This document shows, one piece after another, positions 45,425 through 54,457 of a stretch of 64,000 nucleotides of DNA. Every line of letters starts with the position of its first letter. Positions within the stretch are counted from its first letter, which is position 1. The translations under genes were made by a program, and so were the position numbers. Under the pieces are notes generated by a model. That model made no database searches. It was not told where the DNA came from and saw nothing but the letters and a program-made list of their open reading frames with translations. The stretch comes from CAZTTH01 sp964615975 (lineage in GTDB: Bacteria > Verrucomicrobiota > Lentisphaeria > JABSQK01 > JAJFLO01): NCBI GenBank assembly GCA_964615975.1, contig CAZTTH010000006.1, forward strand, positions 1 through 64,000, given 5' to 3'.

Positions 45425-45769
45425 GTGATAGCATACGTATTTAAACAAATTGCTACCATTAATCGGGTTACAGTAACAGCCGATAGCCATAGATCAGCAA
45501 AAAAAATGGCATCAGAATTGCTCAAATGTCGTCCAAGCAGCTGTATTTACATCCCTGAAAACGGAATTGTTAACCTGTTTACATTGAAGAATTTAACCAC
45601 TAAGCAAAAGTTTAAGATTAAAGCAGATGATTTGTCATCTGCCCGCGCCGAGTTGGCGGCAGCCACAGGGTCGAAAGTGGAAGATTGGATTTTTCGGTTT
45701 GAAGAAACAGTATCTGATTCTGCTTCGACCGACATCCAATATTTATCTTTTGATTCAAATTTTGAGTAA
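45425..45769 (+). CDS. Small conserved-looking protein, function unknown
   Basis: 114 residues, GTG start at 45425 with only a weak AGG upstream. No signal peptide or membrane segment. The sequence reads as a compact alpha/beta protein (TVTADSHRSAKKMASELL and SSARAELAAATGSKVEDWIF). I recognise no family. It is convergent with the ECF sigma operon and preceded by 265 bp of AT-rich sequence without clear signals. Confidence 0.55.
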   Translation: MIAYVFKQIATINRVTVTADSHRSAKKMASELLKCRPSSCIYIPENGIVNLFTLKNLTTKQKFKIKADDLSSARAELAAATGSKVEDWIFRFEETVSDSASTDIQYLSFDSNFE

Positions 45770-45835
45770 GTCCCAAAACCTCTGGGTCCCAATCAATTTG
45801 AGAGACGTGTTTGTTGAGTCGGATGAATACTTCCC

Positions 45836-46249
45836 CTAATCCGCTACCAGAATCAAAATGAGTTTGCCATCTTCCGTTGGAAATCCACCCAATATCAAGG
45901 GTTTATTATCCTTGAGAGAAACCGTGGTTTTTAGTAAATCGACATTTTGATGTCTTACTTCAACTGCCAAGCGGGATTGCTGGCCATGACACTTTAATTG
46001 ATATCCACGCGCCAGGGATGTCGAGTATTCAGCAGGCAGTGGAATCAATTTGTAATCGACCAGTTTATAAGATGTGAAAGGCAATTGGGCGGTAAGAATC
46101 GCCATCACATCAGCCAATTTATGATCATTGTCCTGGACGGTGTTTGAGGCTTCCACCCATCGAATCGATAGTTTAGTTTCATTGGCATGCGCGAAGCCAA
46201 GACCGATAAATGCCCCGATAAAAATTATGCTATAAAATTGGGACTTCAT
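45836..46249 (-). CDS. Secreted protein encoded in the ECF sigma operon
   Basis: 137 residues from ATG 46249. This start makes a four-base ATGA overlap with the upstream gene and gives a clean signal peptide (YSIIFIGAFIGLGFAHA). An alternative start 45 bases upstream would destroy it. The mature part has a short beta-rich domain (TSYKLVDYKLIPL ... PLILGGFPTEDGKLILIL). I know of no assigned function; similar small secreted proteins accompany ECF sigma factors in planctomycetes and relatives (recollection, not checked). It is the third gene after the sigma and anti-sigma genes. Confidence 0.65.
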   Translation of the reverse strand: MKSQFYSIIFIGAFIGLGFAHANETKLSIRWVEASNTVQDNDHKLADVMAILTAQLPFTSYKLVDYKLIPLPAEYSTSLARGYQLKCHGQQSRLAVEVRHQNVDLLKTTVSLKDNKPLILGGFPTEDGKLILILVAD

Positions 46250-46635
46250 AAAAATCCATTTATTTCTGGTGTCAATTTTAAATCCGAGATCCAAATCACT
46301 GTTCCTTGTTGATTGGGAGTATTCATTATAAACATTGCGCTATAGGAAGTGAATACCTCAAGCTGATCAACTTCATTGGTTGCATTATCATGTCGTACCG
46401 CATTGGGAATTAGGAAATAGAGCAAGGAAGCAATCAATAAAATACTGGCTGCCAACCGGAACAAAACTGGCAGAGTAAAAATCTTCTTGTTAGGTTGAAC
46501 GGCGGGTGTGATCTTGATATCAATCCGGTTATGGAATTCTTCCCAAAAGAGGGCGGATGAGCGCATTTCCATAGGCTGTTTTAGGTTTGTCAAAGCTGAT
46601 TCGATACCTTTGTATGCTTTTAATTCCATGCGCAT
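46246..46635 (-). CDS. Probable membrane anti-sigma factor
   Basis: About 129 residues from ATG 46635 (or 46629); a TTG at 46659 is also possible. The N-terminal 70 residues are soluble and helical, followed by one membrane helix (VLFRLAASILLIASLLYFLI) and a short extracytoplasmic tail. It has no zinc-binding ZAS motif (HxxxCxxC). Its place 18-45 bases after the ECF sigma gene and its topology are those of anti-sigma factors. It overlaps the next gene by four bases. The call is from context. Confidence 0.6.
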   Translation of the reverse strand: MRMELKAYKGIESALTNLKQPMEMRSSALFWEEFHNRIDIKITPAVQPNKKIFTLPVLFRLAASILLIASLLYFLIPNAVRHDNATNEVDQLEVFTSYSAMFIMNTPNQQGTVIWISDLKLTPEINGFL

Positions 46636-46677
46636 GATTCCGGAATATGATACTACCAATGTATTAATATGTTTAAC

Positions 46678-47262
46678 TCAGTTGTTAACATAATCTGCTT
46701 CTTGCTGAATGATCAATTTCTTCAGTTTTTTTTTCCCATTATAAATTCGTGACATCACTGTGCCAATACCAACCCCAGTAGCTGCTGCGATTTCATTATA
46801 ACTTAGTCCGTCGGTATAGCGCAATAACAATGTGATGCGATGAGCATCGTCCAATTCCTTCAAGGCACAATCAACCATGGAGATCAGTTCGGAATGTTCA
46901 AGCTCATCTCGTGGGGATGGCTCAGATTCACCAATCCAATCGACTTTTTCAAAGTTCTCATCAACCCAATCATGCAGGAAAAACTGCCGGTAGCGGCGTT
47001 GCTGGCGCAACATATCAATCGCGGTGTTATACACCATCCGGTACACCCATGTGGTTAAAGTAGAGCGAAAGTTGAATTCGGATAATTTTTTCCAGACTTT
47101 CAGGTAAACTTCCATAACCACATCATCGGCATCTGATGGCCCAACTAATCGGTACGCGATGTTAAATACTAATGGCCGCATGGATTCAAATACTTCGACA
47201 AAAGCGTCAATATCACCAGACTTTGCCTTTACGATTAATTGTCGATCTTCGTGTTTTTTCAT
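46678..47262 (-). CDS. ECF RNA polymerase sigma factor (RpoE-like)
   Basis: 194 residues. Region 2 includes ESMRPLVFNIAYRLVGPSDADDVVMEVYLKVW, region 2.4 continues TWVYRMVYNTAIDMLRQQRR, and region 4 has LLLRYTDGLSYNEIAAATGVGIGTVMSRIYNGKKKL. It directs transcription in response to an envelope or environmental signal relayed by the membrane protein downstream. It is first in a three-gene operon and divergent from the secreted protein at 47450, which may be a target. I could not identify a matching -35/-10 pair in the 187-bp gap. Confidence 0.95.
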   Translation of the reverse strand: MKKHEDRQLIVKAKSGDIDAFVEVFESMRPLVFNIAYRLVGPSDADDVVMEVYLKVWKKLSEFNFRSTLTTWVYRMVYNTAIDMLRQQRRYRQFFLHDWVDENFEKVDWIGESEPSPRDELEHSELISMVDCALKELDDAHRITLLLRYTDGLSYNEIAAATGVGIGTVMSRIYNGKKKLKKLIIQQEADYVNN

Positions 47263-47449
47263 CGGTTTGACGATCTAAAAGTGAAATTTATTCACAACCC
47301 ATGGAAAAATTCAGGGTGCTACAAAATTAGAAAAAAATAAATGGGATGAATAAATCATGTGTTGGGTTCGTCATAATTGTAATAAATTCCCAAATTTAAA
47401 AAAACATAAACAAAATTCATCACACCAAAATCAGTAAAAGGAAATAATT

Positions 47450-47920
47450 ATGCAAGATGCAATCAAAACTAAAATAATGGCAATGACGGCAAGTCTAATT
47501 CTCATTACATCAGTGCCCGGATATGCTGGTGACAGGGAATGGGCGACAGCAGGTAAAATTTTAACGGGTGTTGTAGCCGCCAATGTAATCGGAGATTTAT
47601 TTTGTTCGTCTCGTTCGGTTACTGTCGAAAGACATGTGTATCGCACTTATCCCAAAGTAACAACAATTCATCATCGCAGACCCATGGTTAAAAGTTATAC
47701 TTATTATGAGAGTAGGAATTGTCCGCCGAAACCGGAAATATCCTATAGGACAATTGAGTATAAAACCCAACCAGTTTGTTCTGAATTGGTAATTGTCAAT
47801 ATTGAAGATGGCAGAAGGATCATTCAACCTCGAATTCATGGTGCTACAGCATATTTGCAGGTTTACTCCAAGGTTTCCTGTGATTGGGTGACTATCGAGG
47901 AATATCCCAGCATTTGGTAA
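47450..47920 (+). CDS. Secreted protein of unknown function
   Basis: 156 residues. A signal peptide (about 1-26, cleavage after PGYAG-like sequence) is followed by a glycine/alanine segment (AGKILTGVVAANVIGDLF) and a basic and Tyr-rich middle (HVYRTYPKVTTIHHRR). The rest is beta-rich with four cysteines. AAAAGGAAA precedes the ATG. It is divergent from the ECF sigma gene, which suggests co-regulation. I recognise no family. Confidence 0.65.
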   Translation: MQDAIKTKIMAMTASLILITSVPGYAGDREWATAGKILTGVVAANVIGDLFCSSRSVTVERHVYRTYPKVTTIHHRRPMVKSYTYYESRNCPPKPEISYRTIEYKTQPVCSELVIVNIEDGRRIIQPRIHGATAYLQVYSKVSCDWVTIEEYPSIW

Positions 47921-48001
47921 CCTGAAGGGGGTTGAACAAAGACCGAAACAGCGATGGATGAACTGATTAGATTGAATCTTGTTCATGAAGGAGTTTGTTA
48001 T

Positions 48002-48499
48002 TCAATAGGTCAAGGGTTTCATTTTCTTTTGTTGTCGATTTTCGTTAATGAAACGCCATATCAGTAGATCCTCATGGATTATGCGCAGGAGTTTAGCAGA
48101 ATTAATTCCCAAATTTTTGGCAGTGTCCGCTAAACGATAATGACTCTTTGCAAACGCATCGAGTAAGATCGCCATCATAGGAAGATACCGAACATCTTTC
48201 TTCCCCAATTCCCATGGGCCGGTCCAGGGATCCTGGTAATCTTCCCGGAGTAAAAGAACCAGCTGTTTACGCATTTTATTTATTGCCTCGCAACGATTGA
48301 TATGCTGCGATCGATGGTTGGCTGCGTAAACCGTTATTTCCGGATGCCATTTCAGGGTTAATCTAACTCCCGTTTCAGTAGTATTCCGATGTTGACCACC
48401 GGGGCCTGTAGCACGCCAGGTTTGCAAATGACAGGCATTTAATAAAGTGGCATCGGACATTGCCAGCAGTTCAGCGCGAGAGGGTAAATCAGAGGACAT
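48002..48499 (-). CDS. Release factor-like protein with GGQ motif
   Basis: 165 residues from ATG 48499. The GGQ motif (TGPGGQHRNTTETGVRL, residues 34-36) is the peptidyl-tRNA hydrolysis centre of class I release factors. The codon-recognition domains of RF1/RF2 are missing, as in ArfB/YaeJ and PrfH-like proteins that rescue stalled ribosomes. A helical C-terminal part replaces the basic tail of ArfB. The frame is open further upstream, but that stretch overlaps truA extensively, so the start inside the last 11 bases of truA is preferred and implies coupling. The exact rescue pathway is inference. Confidence 0.85.
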   Translation of the reverse strand: MSSDLPSRAELLAMSDATLLNACHLQTWRATGPGGQHRNTTETGVRLTLKWHPEITVYAANHRSQHINRCEAINKMRKQLVLLLREDYQDPWTGPWELGKKDVRYLPMMAILLDAFAKSHYRLADTAKNLGINSAKLLRIIHEDLLIWRFINENRQQKKMKPLTY

Positions 48500-49352
48500 T
48501 GACGGGCTCCAAGTCAGTAGGTTGAAACATGGCCAAAAGCGGTAACTGCCGTGGGCGAAACGCTTGCATATCAGTCTCATTGTAAAATACTTCAACGAGA
48601 AATAATCCGGATGATGGAGCGGTGTCAAATGCAGTCGTGACAACCGGATACTGCAATAGCTTTTTGATCGTATCCGGCGATGTGCGACCACACCCAACAG
48701 CAATGAGAAAACCGATGATTCGCCTTGCCATTCGATAGAGAAAGGCATTGGCGAGAATGGTAATCATTATCAGTTTTCCCCATTTATGAATATAAATTTG
48801 TTGCACATCACGAATTGTATTCAATTCAGTTGGTTCATTGGATTTGACTGAAAAGTTGACAAAATCATGACGACCAATTAAACCATTTGCCGCTTCCTTC
48901 ATCTTTTTTAAATCCAATTTTGAATGAAACTCCAGACAATAGTCATACCAAAATGGAGATGGCAGATAATCAGTATGAATCAGATAACTATAAGCTTTTC
49001 CCAACGCATTAAATCGGGCATGAAAATCTGGGGGTCTATGCATGGCTGCAACCAGGCGAATATCTTTCGGCAAAGAATTGCGTAAAGCCCGGCAGGAATT
49101 ATCCATGCTGATCGGGGGCCAAACTGGGGGATAAAAAGTGACCATTTGTGACAACGCATGAACGCCTGTATCAGTCCGACTGCAACCAAATACCTTCGCT
49201 TCCATGGTGAACAATTTAGACAGTCGATCTTGGAATTCGCCTTGGACCGTGCGCTGACCCGGTTGGATTTGCCAGCCATGAAAATCCTTGCCATCATAGG
49301 CTAGTTTGAATAACCAGTTTTCCGAATTAGTTTCGTTCACAGTATGATTCAA
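48489..49352 (-). CDS. truA: tRNA pseudouridine(38-40) synthase TruA
   Basis: 287 residues. Catalytic Asp61 sits in CSRTDTGVHAL; the N-terminus has LAYDGKDFHGWQIQPGQRTVQGEF and the C-terminal domain has NAFLYRMARRIIGFLI. It modifies uridines 38-40 in the anticodon stem of tRNAs. A C-terminal extension of about 25 residues runs into the release-factor-like gene, which overlaps by 11 bases. The pair looks like a small translation-related operon. Confidence 0.95.
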   Translation of the reverse strand: MNHTVNETNSENWLFKLAYDGKDFHGWQIQPGQRTVQGEFQDRLSKLFTMEAKVFGCSRTDTGVHALSQMVTFYPPVWPPISMDNSCRALRNSLPKDIRLVAAMHRPPDFHARFNALGKAYSYLIHTDYLPSPFWYDYCLEFHSKLDLKKMKEAANGLIGRHDFVNFSVKSNEPTELNTIRDVQQIYIHKWGKLIMITILANAFLYRMARRIIGFLIAVGCGRTSPDTIKKLLQYPVVTTAFDTAPSSGLFLVEVFYNETDMQAFRPRQLPLLAMFQPTDLEPVNVL

Positions 49353-49464
49353 GGGAAGGAAGAAATGGAGATATCAATCATGAATCCTTTGTTGCTCAAC
49401 GGATTAATCGAGTGGGAACAACTGATATTTCTCGATATCAATGGTCAGAGAAGCCAGAGATGCA

Positions 49465-50193
49465 TTAGCCGGAATATAATAAAGTACCGCAATTTTCACA
49501 CTGAGTGAGTTCGCCGCGTTTAAGTTTAGCGCGCACATTGGGAGTAACCTTGAGAAAACATCCTCCACAATTGTCATTTTGCACCGTCACGAGACCTTTG
49601 CGAAAATTACCAGCGGAATTGATAATCGATGTAAACCGTTCATAGGATGATAAGATGTCAGATGGAATTCCCTCAAGCATAGTCTGGCGTTCTTGCAGCA
49701 TCTTCTCAATCAAATCCAGGCAATTTTTTTCTTTGGAATCGAGATCAAGAACTGATGCCTGTACTCTGACCTTGGCTGCCTGGAGGGCTTTTTCAGATTG
49801 TATCTTGCGCGCTTTTGCTCCTTCCAACTTTTCCCATAATTCCAACTCGCGATCTTCAAGATCCTTGATCGCCAGTTCGAAATTTTTCACCTCTTTGAGA
49901 TAGGCGTGGTAATCTTCATTTTTTTTGATGGCGGATGATTTATTATGAAGATTACGAATTTTCTCCTTGTATGCATTGATTTCCAATTCAAGAGCATTTA
50001 TATCACTCTCGAGTTCTAATAATGCATTTTTAGCAGAATTCGACTCCTGCTCATGGGATTCCAAGATCAATTTACATTGATTTTTCTCTTCCGGGATTGA
50101 TTCAATCTGTTTTTTCAGATTAAATATCCGAAAGTCTTTGTCCTGTAAAGATAATAATTTTTCAGTGATAACATCCATTGCCAATTTTGCCAA
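49465..50193 (-). CDS. Coiled-coil protein with C4 zinc ribbon (CT398-like)
   Basis: 242 residues. A long antiparallel coiled coil spans about 10-170 (KSSAIKKNEDYHAYLKEVKNFE is the conserved knuckle). The C-terminus holds two CxxC pairs, NCGGC and CENCGTLLY, a zinc ribbon. The family (Chlamydia CT398 type) is widespread; CT398 has been linked to RpoN and secretion components, but its general function is unsettled. It lies 112 bases upstream of truA on the same strand. The short gap shows no structured RNA that I can recognise. Confidence 0.88.
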   Translation of the reverse strand: MAKLAMDVITEKLLSLQDKDFRIFNLKKQIESIPEEKNQCKLILESHEQESNSAKNALLELESDINALELEINAYKEKIRNLHNKSSAIKKNEDYHAYLKEVKNFELAIKDLEDRELELWEKLEGAKARKIQSEKALQAAKVRVQASVLDLDSKEKNCLDLIEKMLQERQTMLEGIPSDILSSYERFTSIINSAGNFRKGLVTVQNDNCGGCFLKVTPNVRAKLKRGELTQCENCGTLLYSG

Positions 50194-50423
50194 ATCTCCT
50201 ATTAGTTAGGATCAAGACTATCGAAGTGATTTAATATGGAAGTACACTAATAATTTGTCTTTGAATGCACTTATTAGTAAAACAGGATTCTGATTTATGT
50301 CAATGAAATGAGATTCATTATCTATCCGATCAAAAACTCAGGGTAGGTAAATTACAGTAACCCAGTAAAATGACAACCAGATGCCATGGGTTTATTTTTT
50401 TTATGAAATGAACCGGTAAACCC

Positions 50424-51215
50424 ATGATCATAGGCATGAATAATATGAACAAAGCGCAAACGAGGAGTTCATTGCAATATCTCAAGATTCGATTTCTGTT
50501 GCTCTTGGTTCTATTCATCTCATGTCAGCAGGACAGCACCAGTATTCTCGCTCGAGATGCTCTTAAGCTGTCAATGGATGGCGGTCAGGATCGCTGGCAA
50601 AAAAGTCGTAACATTTTGGAAAATTGCATAAAACGCGGCGAAACCGACCCCCATGTCATCGATTTATATATTTTAACACTCTATCGTGTGGGTGATTGGG
50701 AGCGCGCTAAAAAAATTTCCTTACAGCAGATCGCTAGCGATCCCCGGCATTTTTTTACCAACTATTTGCTTGCCAAAATTCATTATGAAGAACGCCGCTA
50801 TCATACCGCACTGGAATATCTGTTGCGATGTCGCAACATCAAACCAGAACATCTGGACACTTTGATCATGATGGCAAATTGTGCCTCTCGCATCAATTCC
50901 ACTCTTGCCCTATCCATCTACATGAAATTAACCGAGACCCCTGCCTGCGCTGCTGATTTCTTGACCTACAACGGACTGGCGGTAAATTTCGCTCAAACCG
51001 GCAATCTGATTAATGCCGTGAGCGCATTCTCTAAAGCAGAGCTACTTGCTAACGACCATCCTTTGGTTACCTTGAACTTCGCCATTGTTAATGATATTTC
51101 CGGAAACCAGGACATCGCCCGGCGACATTACATTCGATTTCTCACACTATCCAAAAACAATTTCAAGACCCAACGATTGCGGGTACAACAAATACTTAAA
51201 CGAATAAAGGCCTGA
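50424..51215 (+). CDS. TPR-containing lipoprotein
   Basis: Up to 263 residues; ATG 50424 has alternatives at codons 5 and 8. A basic stretch and hydrophobic core (LKIRFLLLLVLFISC) end in a lipobox cysteine, followed by TPR-like helical repeats to the end (for example HYEERRYHTALEYLLRCRNIKPEHLDTLI). It is probably anchored in the periplasm as a scaffold. It precedes dnaG by four bases, so the two may be co-transcribed, although no functional link is evident. Confidence 0.7.
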   Translation: MIIGMNNMNKAQTRSSLQYLKIRFLLLLVLFISCQQDSTSILARDALKLSMDGGQDRWQKSRNILENCIKRGETDPHVIDLYILTLYRVGDWERAKKISLQQIASDPRHFFTNYLLAKIHYEERRYHTALEYLLRCRNIKPEHLDTLIMMANCASRINSTLALSIYMKLTETPACAADFLTYNGLAVNFAQTGNLINAVSAFSKAELLANDHPLVTLNFAIVNDISGNQDIARRHYIRFLTLSKNNFKTQRLRVQQILKRIKA

Positions 51216-51219
51216 ACAG

Positions 51220-53085
51220 GTGTCTGCAGCAGATTTTAAAGAAATGCTCAAACAAAGGTGTGATATTGTCGATATTGTCAATATCTATGTCCCGGTGAAG
51301 CGGATGGGGGCAAATTATAAGGGATTATGCCCATTTCACGTTGAAAAAACGCCATCATTCACGGTCAACCCAATGAAACAAATCTTTTATTGTTTCGGCT
51401 GTCATAAGGGTGGCGATGTGTTCAAATTCATCATGGACTATGAAAATGTCGAATTTCCTGAAAGTGTACGTATTCTCGCACAGCGTGCTGGAGTTCCCAT
51501 CCCCGAATCAGCTTTCCGTTCAGCGACAAATACCACGACCGATCGAGAGCTATCTCAACGACAACAATTACTGGATCTTCATGAGAAAATAACTTCCTGG
51601 TATCAGCAGCAATTGAGATCCAGCGTGGGACGGGTGGCATATGATTATCTATGCAAGCGCGGGCTACCCGATGATATTCTGGTTAAATTCGCAATCGGTT
51701 ATGCTCAGGAAGGCTGGCGTCATGCCAGGGACTGGGGAATGCGGCATGGGTTTTCCCTGGAATTAATGCAAGGAGGTGGAATACTAACGGTCAAAAATGA
51801 AGATGAACCGCTCGATAAAGCGTACGACCGCTTTCGCGATCGGATTATGTTTCCTGTCTGGGATGAGATGGGCAAAATTGTCGGCTTCAGCGGCCGTATA
51901 TTAAACACGGATGTTTCGGGAGGGAAGTATGTTAATTCTCCTGAAACTGCCATCTTTCATAAAAGCAAAATTCTGTATGGACTTCATCTGGCTCGAGAAG
52001 CGATCAGGGAAAAAGGTTTTGCCCTGCTTTGTGAGGGGCAAATGGATGTCATAGCCTGCCATCAAGCTGGTATTCTCAATGCGATTGCGCCCATGGGAAC
52101 TGCATTCACGGAAAATCAAGCGCAGCTGTTGAAGCGCTATACTGATACCATTGTGATTATGTTTGACGGCGATCAGGCAGGAATCACTGCCGCCATCCGC
52201 AGTTTCGATGCTTTTATGCCGGCGGGGTTGGCGGCCCGGGTGGTTCGCATGGAAGCGGGAAAAGACCCCGACAATCTCCTGCGGTTACACGGGCCGGAAG
52301 TTCTGCGCGAAAAAATCGCGGCGGCAGAGGATTATTTTATTTTTCGTGTCGAATTAGTTCTCCAACAGCTTCAGGAAGATGTGATTGATAAAAATCTAGC
52401 TCAGCTCATGACTCCGGTCTTAGCGGATTTGGCGAAAGTAGAAAATTTGATCTTGAAGGCTGATTATTGTCGCCGCATTGCCGAACGAATAAAACTTCCG
52501 GAAGACGCGGTACGCAAGGAGTTGGATCGAATTACACGTAAAACTGTACGTTCAGGGCTCAGTATTAATAAATCCCTCAGCAATGAGTCTCGCCTTCCGC
52601 ACGCAGCCGACATACCCTCTATTTCCGACAATGCGGAGAAGATACTATTGGAAATAGCTCTGCATCATGGAGTTATTGCGCATCAAATGATCGAAGATTT
52701 GCCCATTGAATGCATCAGTGGATCACCAGTTGGCCAGGCATTAAATTTGATTTTAGCCAATACCGAGCAGGGAAATTGGTCTGAAGCTGCCAATATATTA
52801 GTCGCAAAAATCGACAAGTACGACTCAGTCGCAATCGGCAAAGCACTCTTCAACCCAGATTTTGGATTGGACGTTGATAAGGAAAAACTCAACAAGGCTT
52901 ATAGTGACTGTCTGTATCGCGGTATGTTACTACCTGACATTGAAAAACGTATTCTCGAATTACAACGGGCAATGAAAGGCAATTCAAACAAGGAAGAACG
53001 AGTGCGGCAACAACGACAATATATGCAATTGCGCCAGCAAAAAAGTGATATTTATCACAAACTGGAGGAACATATTATCCTATGA
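51220..53085 (+). CDS. dnaG: DNA primase
   Basis: 621 residues. The N-terminal CHC2 zinc ligands are in CPFHVEKTPSF and YCFGCHKGG. The Toprim catalytic core has the Glu in LLCEGQMDVIACHQAG and MFDGDQAGITAA. The C-terminal helical domain (about 440-621) should bind DnaB helicase. It makes RNA primers for replication. The start is GTG at 51220, with AAAGG upstream. The last four bases overlap the nagA-like start. The usual neighbours rpoD and rpsU are absent. Confidence 0.97.
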   Translation: MSAADFKEMLKQRCDIVDIVNIYVPVKRMGANYKGLCPFHVEKTPSFTVNPMKQIFYCFGCHKGGDVFKFIMDYENVEFPESVRILAQRAGVPIPESAFRSATNTTTDRELSQRQQLLDLHEKITSWYQQQLRSSVGRVAYDYLCKRGLPDDILVKFAIGYAQEGWRHARDWGMRHGFSLELMQGGGILTVKNEDEPLDKAYDRFRDRIMFPVWDEMGKIVGFSGRILNTDVSGGKYVNSPETAIFHKSKILYGLHLAREAIREKGFALLCEGQMDVIACHQAGILNAIAPMGTAFTENQAQLLKRYTDTIVIMFDGDQAGITAAIRSFDAFMPAGLAARVVRMEAGKDPDNLLRLHGPEVLREKIAAAEDYFIFRVELVLQQLQEDVIDKNLAQLMTPVLADLAKVENLILKADYCRRIAERIKLPEDAVRKELDRITRKTVRSGLSINKSLSNESRLPHAADIPSISDNAEKILLEIALHHGVIAHQMIEDLPIECISGSPVGQALNLILANTEQGNWSEAANILVAKIDKYDSVAIGKALFNPDFGLDVDKEKLNKAYSDCLYRGMLLPDIEKRILELQRAMKGNSNKEERVRQQRQYMQLRQQKSDIYHKLEEHIIL

Positions 53086-54275
53086 ACAAGCAGTTATTAA
53101 TTCATCTTAAATATTGTCTGACTCCAACCACTCGTATCAATAACGCTGCCATCGTCATCGATAATGATAAAATCCTGGCGGTTGGTGGTTTTTCCGCTTT
53201 TACTCATACTGAAAAATATCGGGTATTGGAGATGACCGATCATTTTGCCATTCCCGGTATGATAGATACTCATATCAACGGTGGCGGCAGTTTTGATTGC
53301 ATGCATGCCGATACCGATACGAATGTGGAGATGATGTCACAAATGCTTGCAGTTCATGGCACAACATCATTTGTCCCTACCACCCAATCAGCAGAGCATC
53401 CCAAATTGCTGGCAGTTCTTAAAGCATGGTCGGCGATATGTAAGAGAAAAATGCCTGGCGCTGCAGCGGTTGGAATTCATGTCGATGGTCCGTACATCAG
53501 TACCCGTAGATCCGGAGCTCATCCGGTCAATCATATCCGCCCGATAAATATGAAAGAAGTTGAAGCTTTAATTGACGCCGGAGCTGGATTTATCAAGATA
53601 ATGACCTTTGCTCCCGAATTGCAACATGCGCATCAATTGATCCGCCATTTACGCGAATTCCATATTATTCCCGCCATGGGGCACACCATAGCAGATCGCA
53701 TCACGATCAATCGTGCCATTGATGCGGGCGCCATTCGCTGTACTCATTTGCTCAATGGGATGTTGCCTCTCAGGCAACGGCGGGTAAGTCTGGCTGCCAT
53801 TTCCATGACAGATGAACGGATGTGGGTCGAAATTATCGTTGATGGTGTTCATATCCATCCCCGTATGATAGATCTGGCTTGCCGGTGTATTCCCAAGGAC
53901 AAAATTGTGTGTATCAGTAATGCCACGGCAGCTGCGGGGTTAAAGGAGGGTATCTACAAATTTGGCGATAAGGATATTGTCACCCGCAAAGGGCGATCTG
54001 AATTAATGGAAGGCATCATTGCCGGTTCCACCGAATATATGGATCACAATTTTTATAATATGCTCGACTTCTCTCATTTAAATGAATGTGAAGTGGCAGC
54101 CTGTTTTACTCTAAATCCGGCGCGCAGTATTGGATTAATGGATCGGGGAGAAATTAAACCTGGAAAACGTGCCGATTTAACCATAATGAACAAGGAACTT
54201 GAAGTTCAAATGACTGTAGTTGGCGGCGAGATTGTCTATAGCAAAATTCCGGTTGAATCTTTTGATTCAAACTGA
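53082..54275 (+). CDS. nagA: N-acetylglucosamine-6-phosphate deacetylase family protein lacking the catalytic Asp
   Basis: 397 residues, amidohydrolase TIM barrel. Family motifs align with constant offsets to E. coli NagA: HVDGP (135), GHT (His201), THLLNG (His222) and DGVH (His257). At the catalytic acid/base position (E. coli Asp273, in VTDA) the sequence is ISNATAAAG, with Asn280 encoded by AAT at 53919-53921. The metal ligand Glu131 is Asp135, and THLFNAM has become THLLNGM. NagA removes acetyl from GlcNAc-6-P during cell-wall recycling. With Asn at this site normal turnover would be strongly impaired, so this may be a repurposed homologue. GGAGG lies upstream within dnaG, with a four-base overlap. 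Confidence 0.82.
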   Translation: MNKQLLIHLKYCLTPTTRINNAAIVIDNDKILAVGGFSAFTHTEKYRVLEMTDHFAIPGMIDTHINGGGSFDCMHADTDTNVEMMSQMLAVHGTTSFVPTTQSAEHPKLLAVLKAWSAICKRKMPGAAAVGIHVDGPYISTRRSGAHPVNHIRPINMKEVEALIDAGAGFIKIMTFAPELQHAHQLIRHLREFHIIPAMGHTIADRITINRAIDAGAIRCTHLLNGMLPLRQRRVSLAAISMTDERMWVEIIVDGVHIHPRMIDLACRCIPKDKIVCISNATAAAGLKEGIYKFGDKDIVTRKGRSELMEGIIAGSTEYMDHNFYNMLDFSHLNECEVAACFTLNPARSIGLMDRGEIKPGKRADLTIMNKELEVQMTVVGGEIVYSKIPVESFDSN

Positions 54276-54276
54276 G

Positions 54277-54357
54277 ATGGCGAAACGTGACCATACGGAG
54301 ATAAACTTTCCGGAAGTTGAAATTATTTTTGATTTCAAAGAAACGCTGACCAAATAG
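54277..54357 (+). CDS. Tiny open frame after nagA, doubtful
   Basis: 26 codons from ATG, one base after the nagA stop, reading MAKRDHTEINFPEVEIIFDF and a few more residues. No ribosome-binding site beyond GAG. It may be a real small protein, a gene remnant or chance. Confidence 0.2.
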   Translation: MAKRDHTEINFPEVEIIFDFKETLTK

Positions 54358-54457
54358 GTAACAATTTCACTTTCAAAAAGGTCAATATCACCATAATCAC
54401 TCCGGAATTATCAAACCCGGCATCACTCACCCATGTCAGACGGCGAAATAATCCCAG

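Noticed and set aside
48500..48748. N-terminal extension of the release-factor-like gene
   Set aside because: Lies almost entirely inside truA in another frame and looks non-coding; the start at 48499 fits better.
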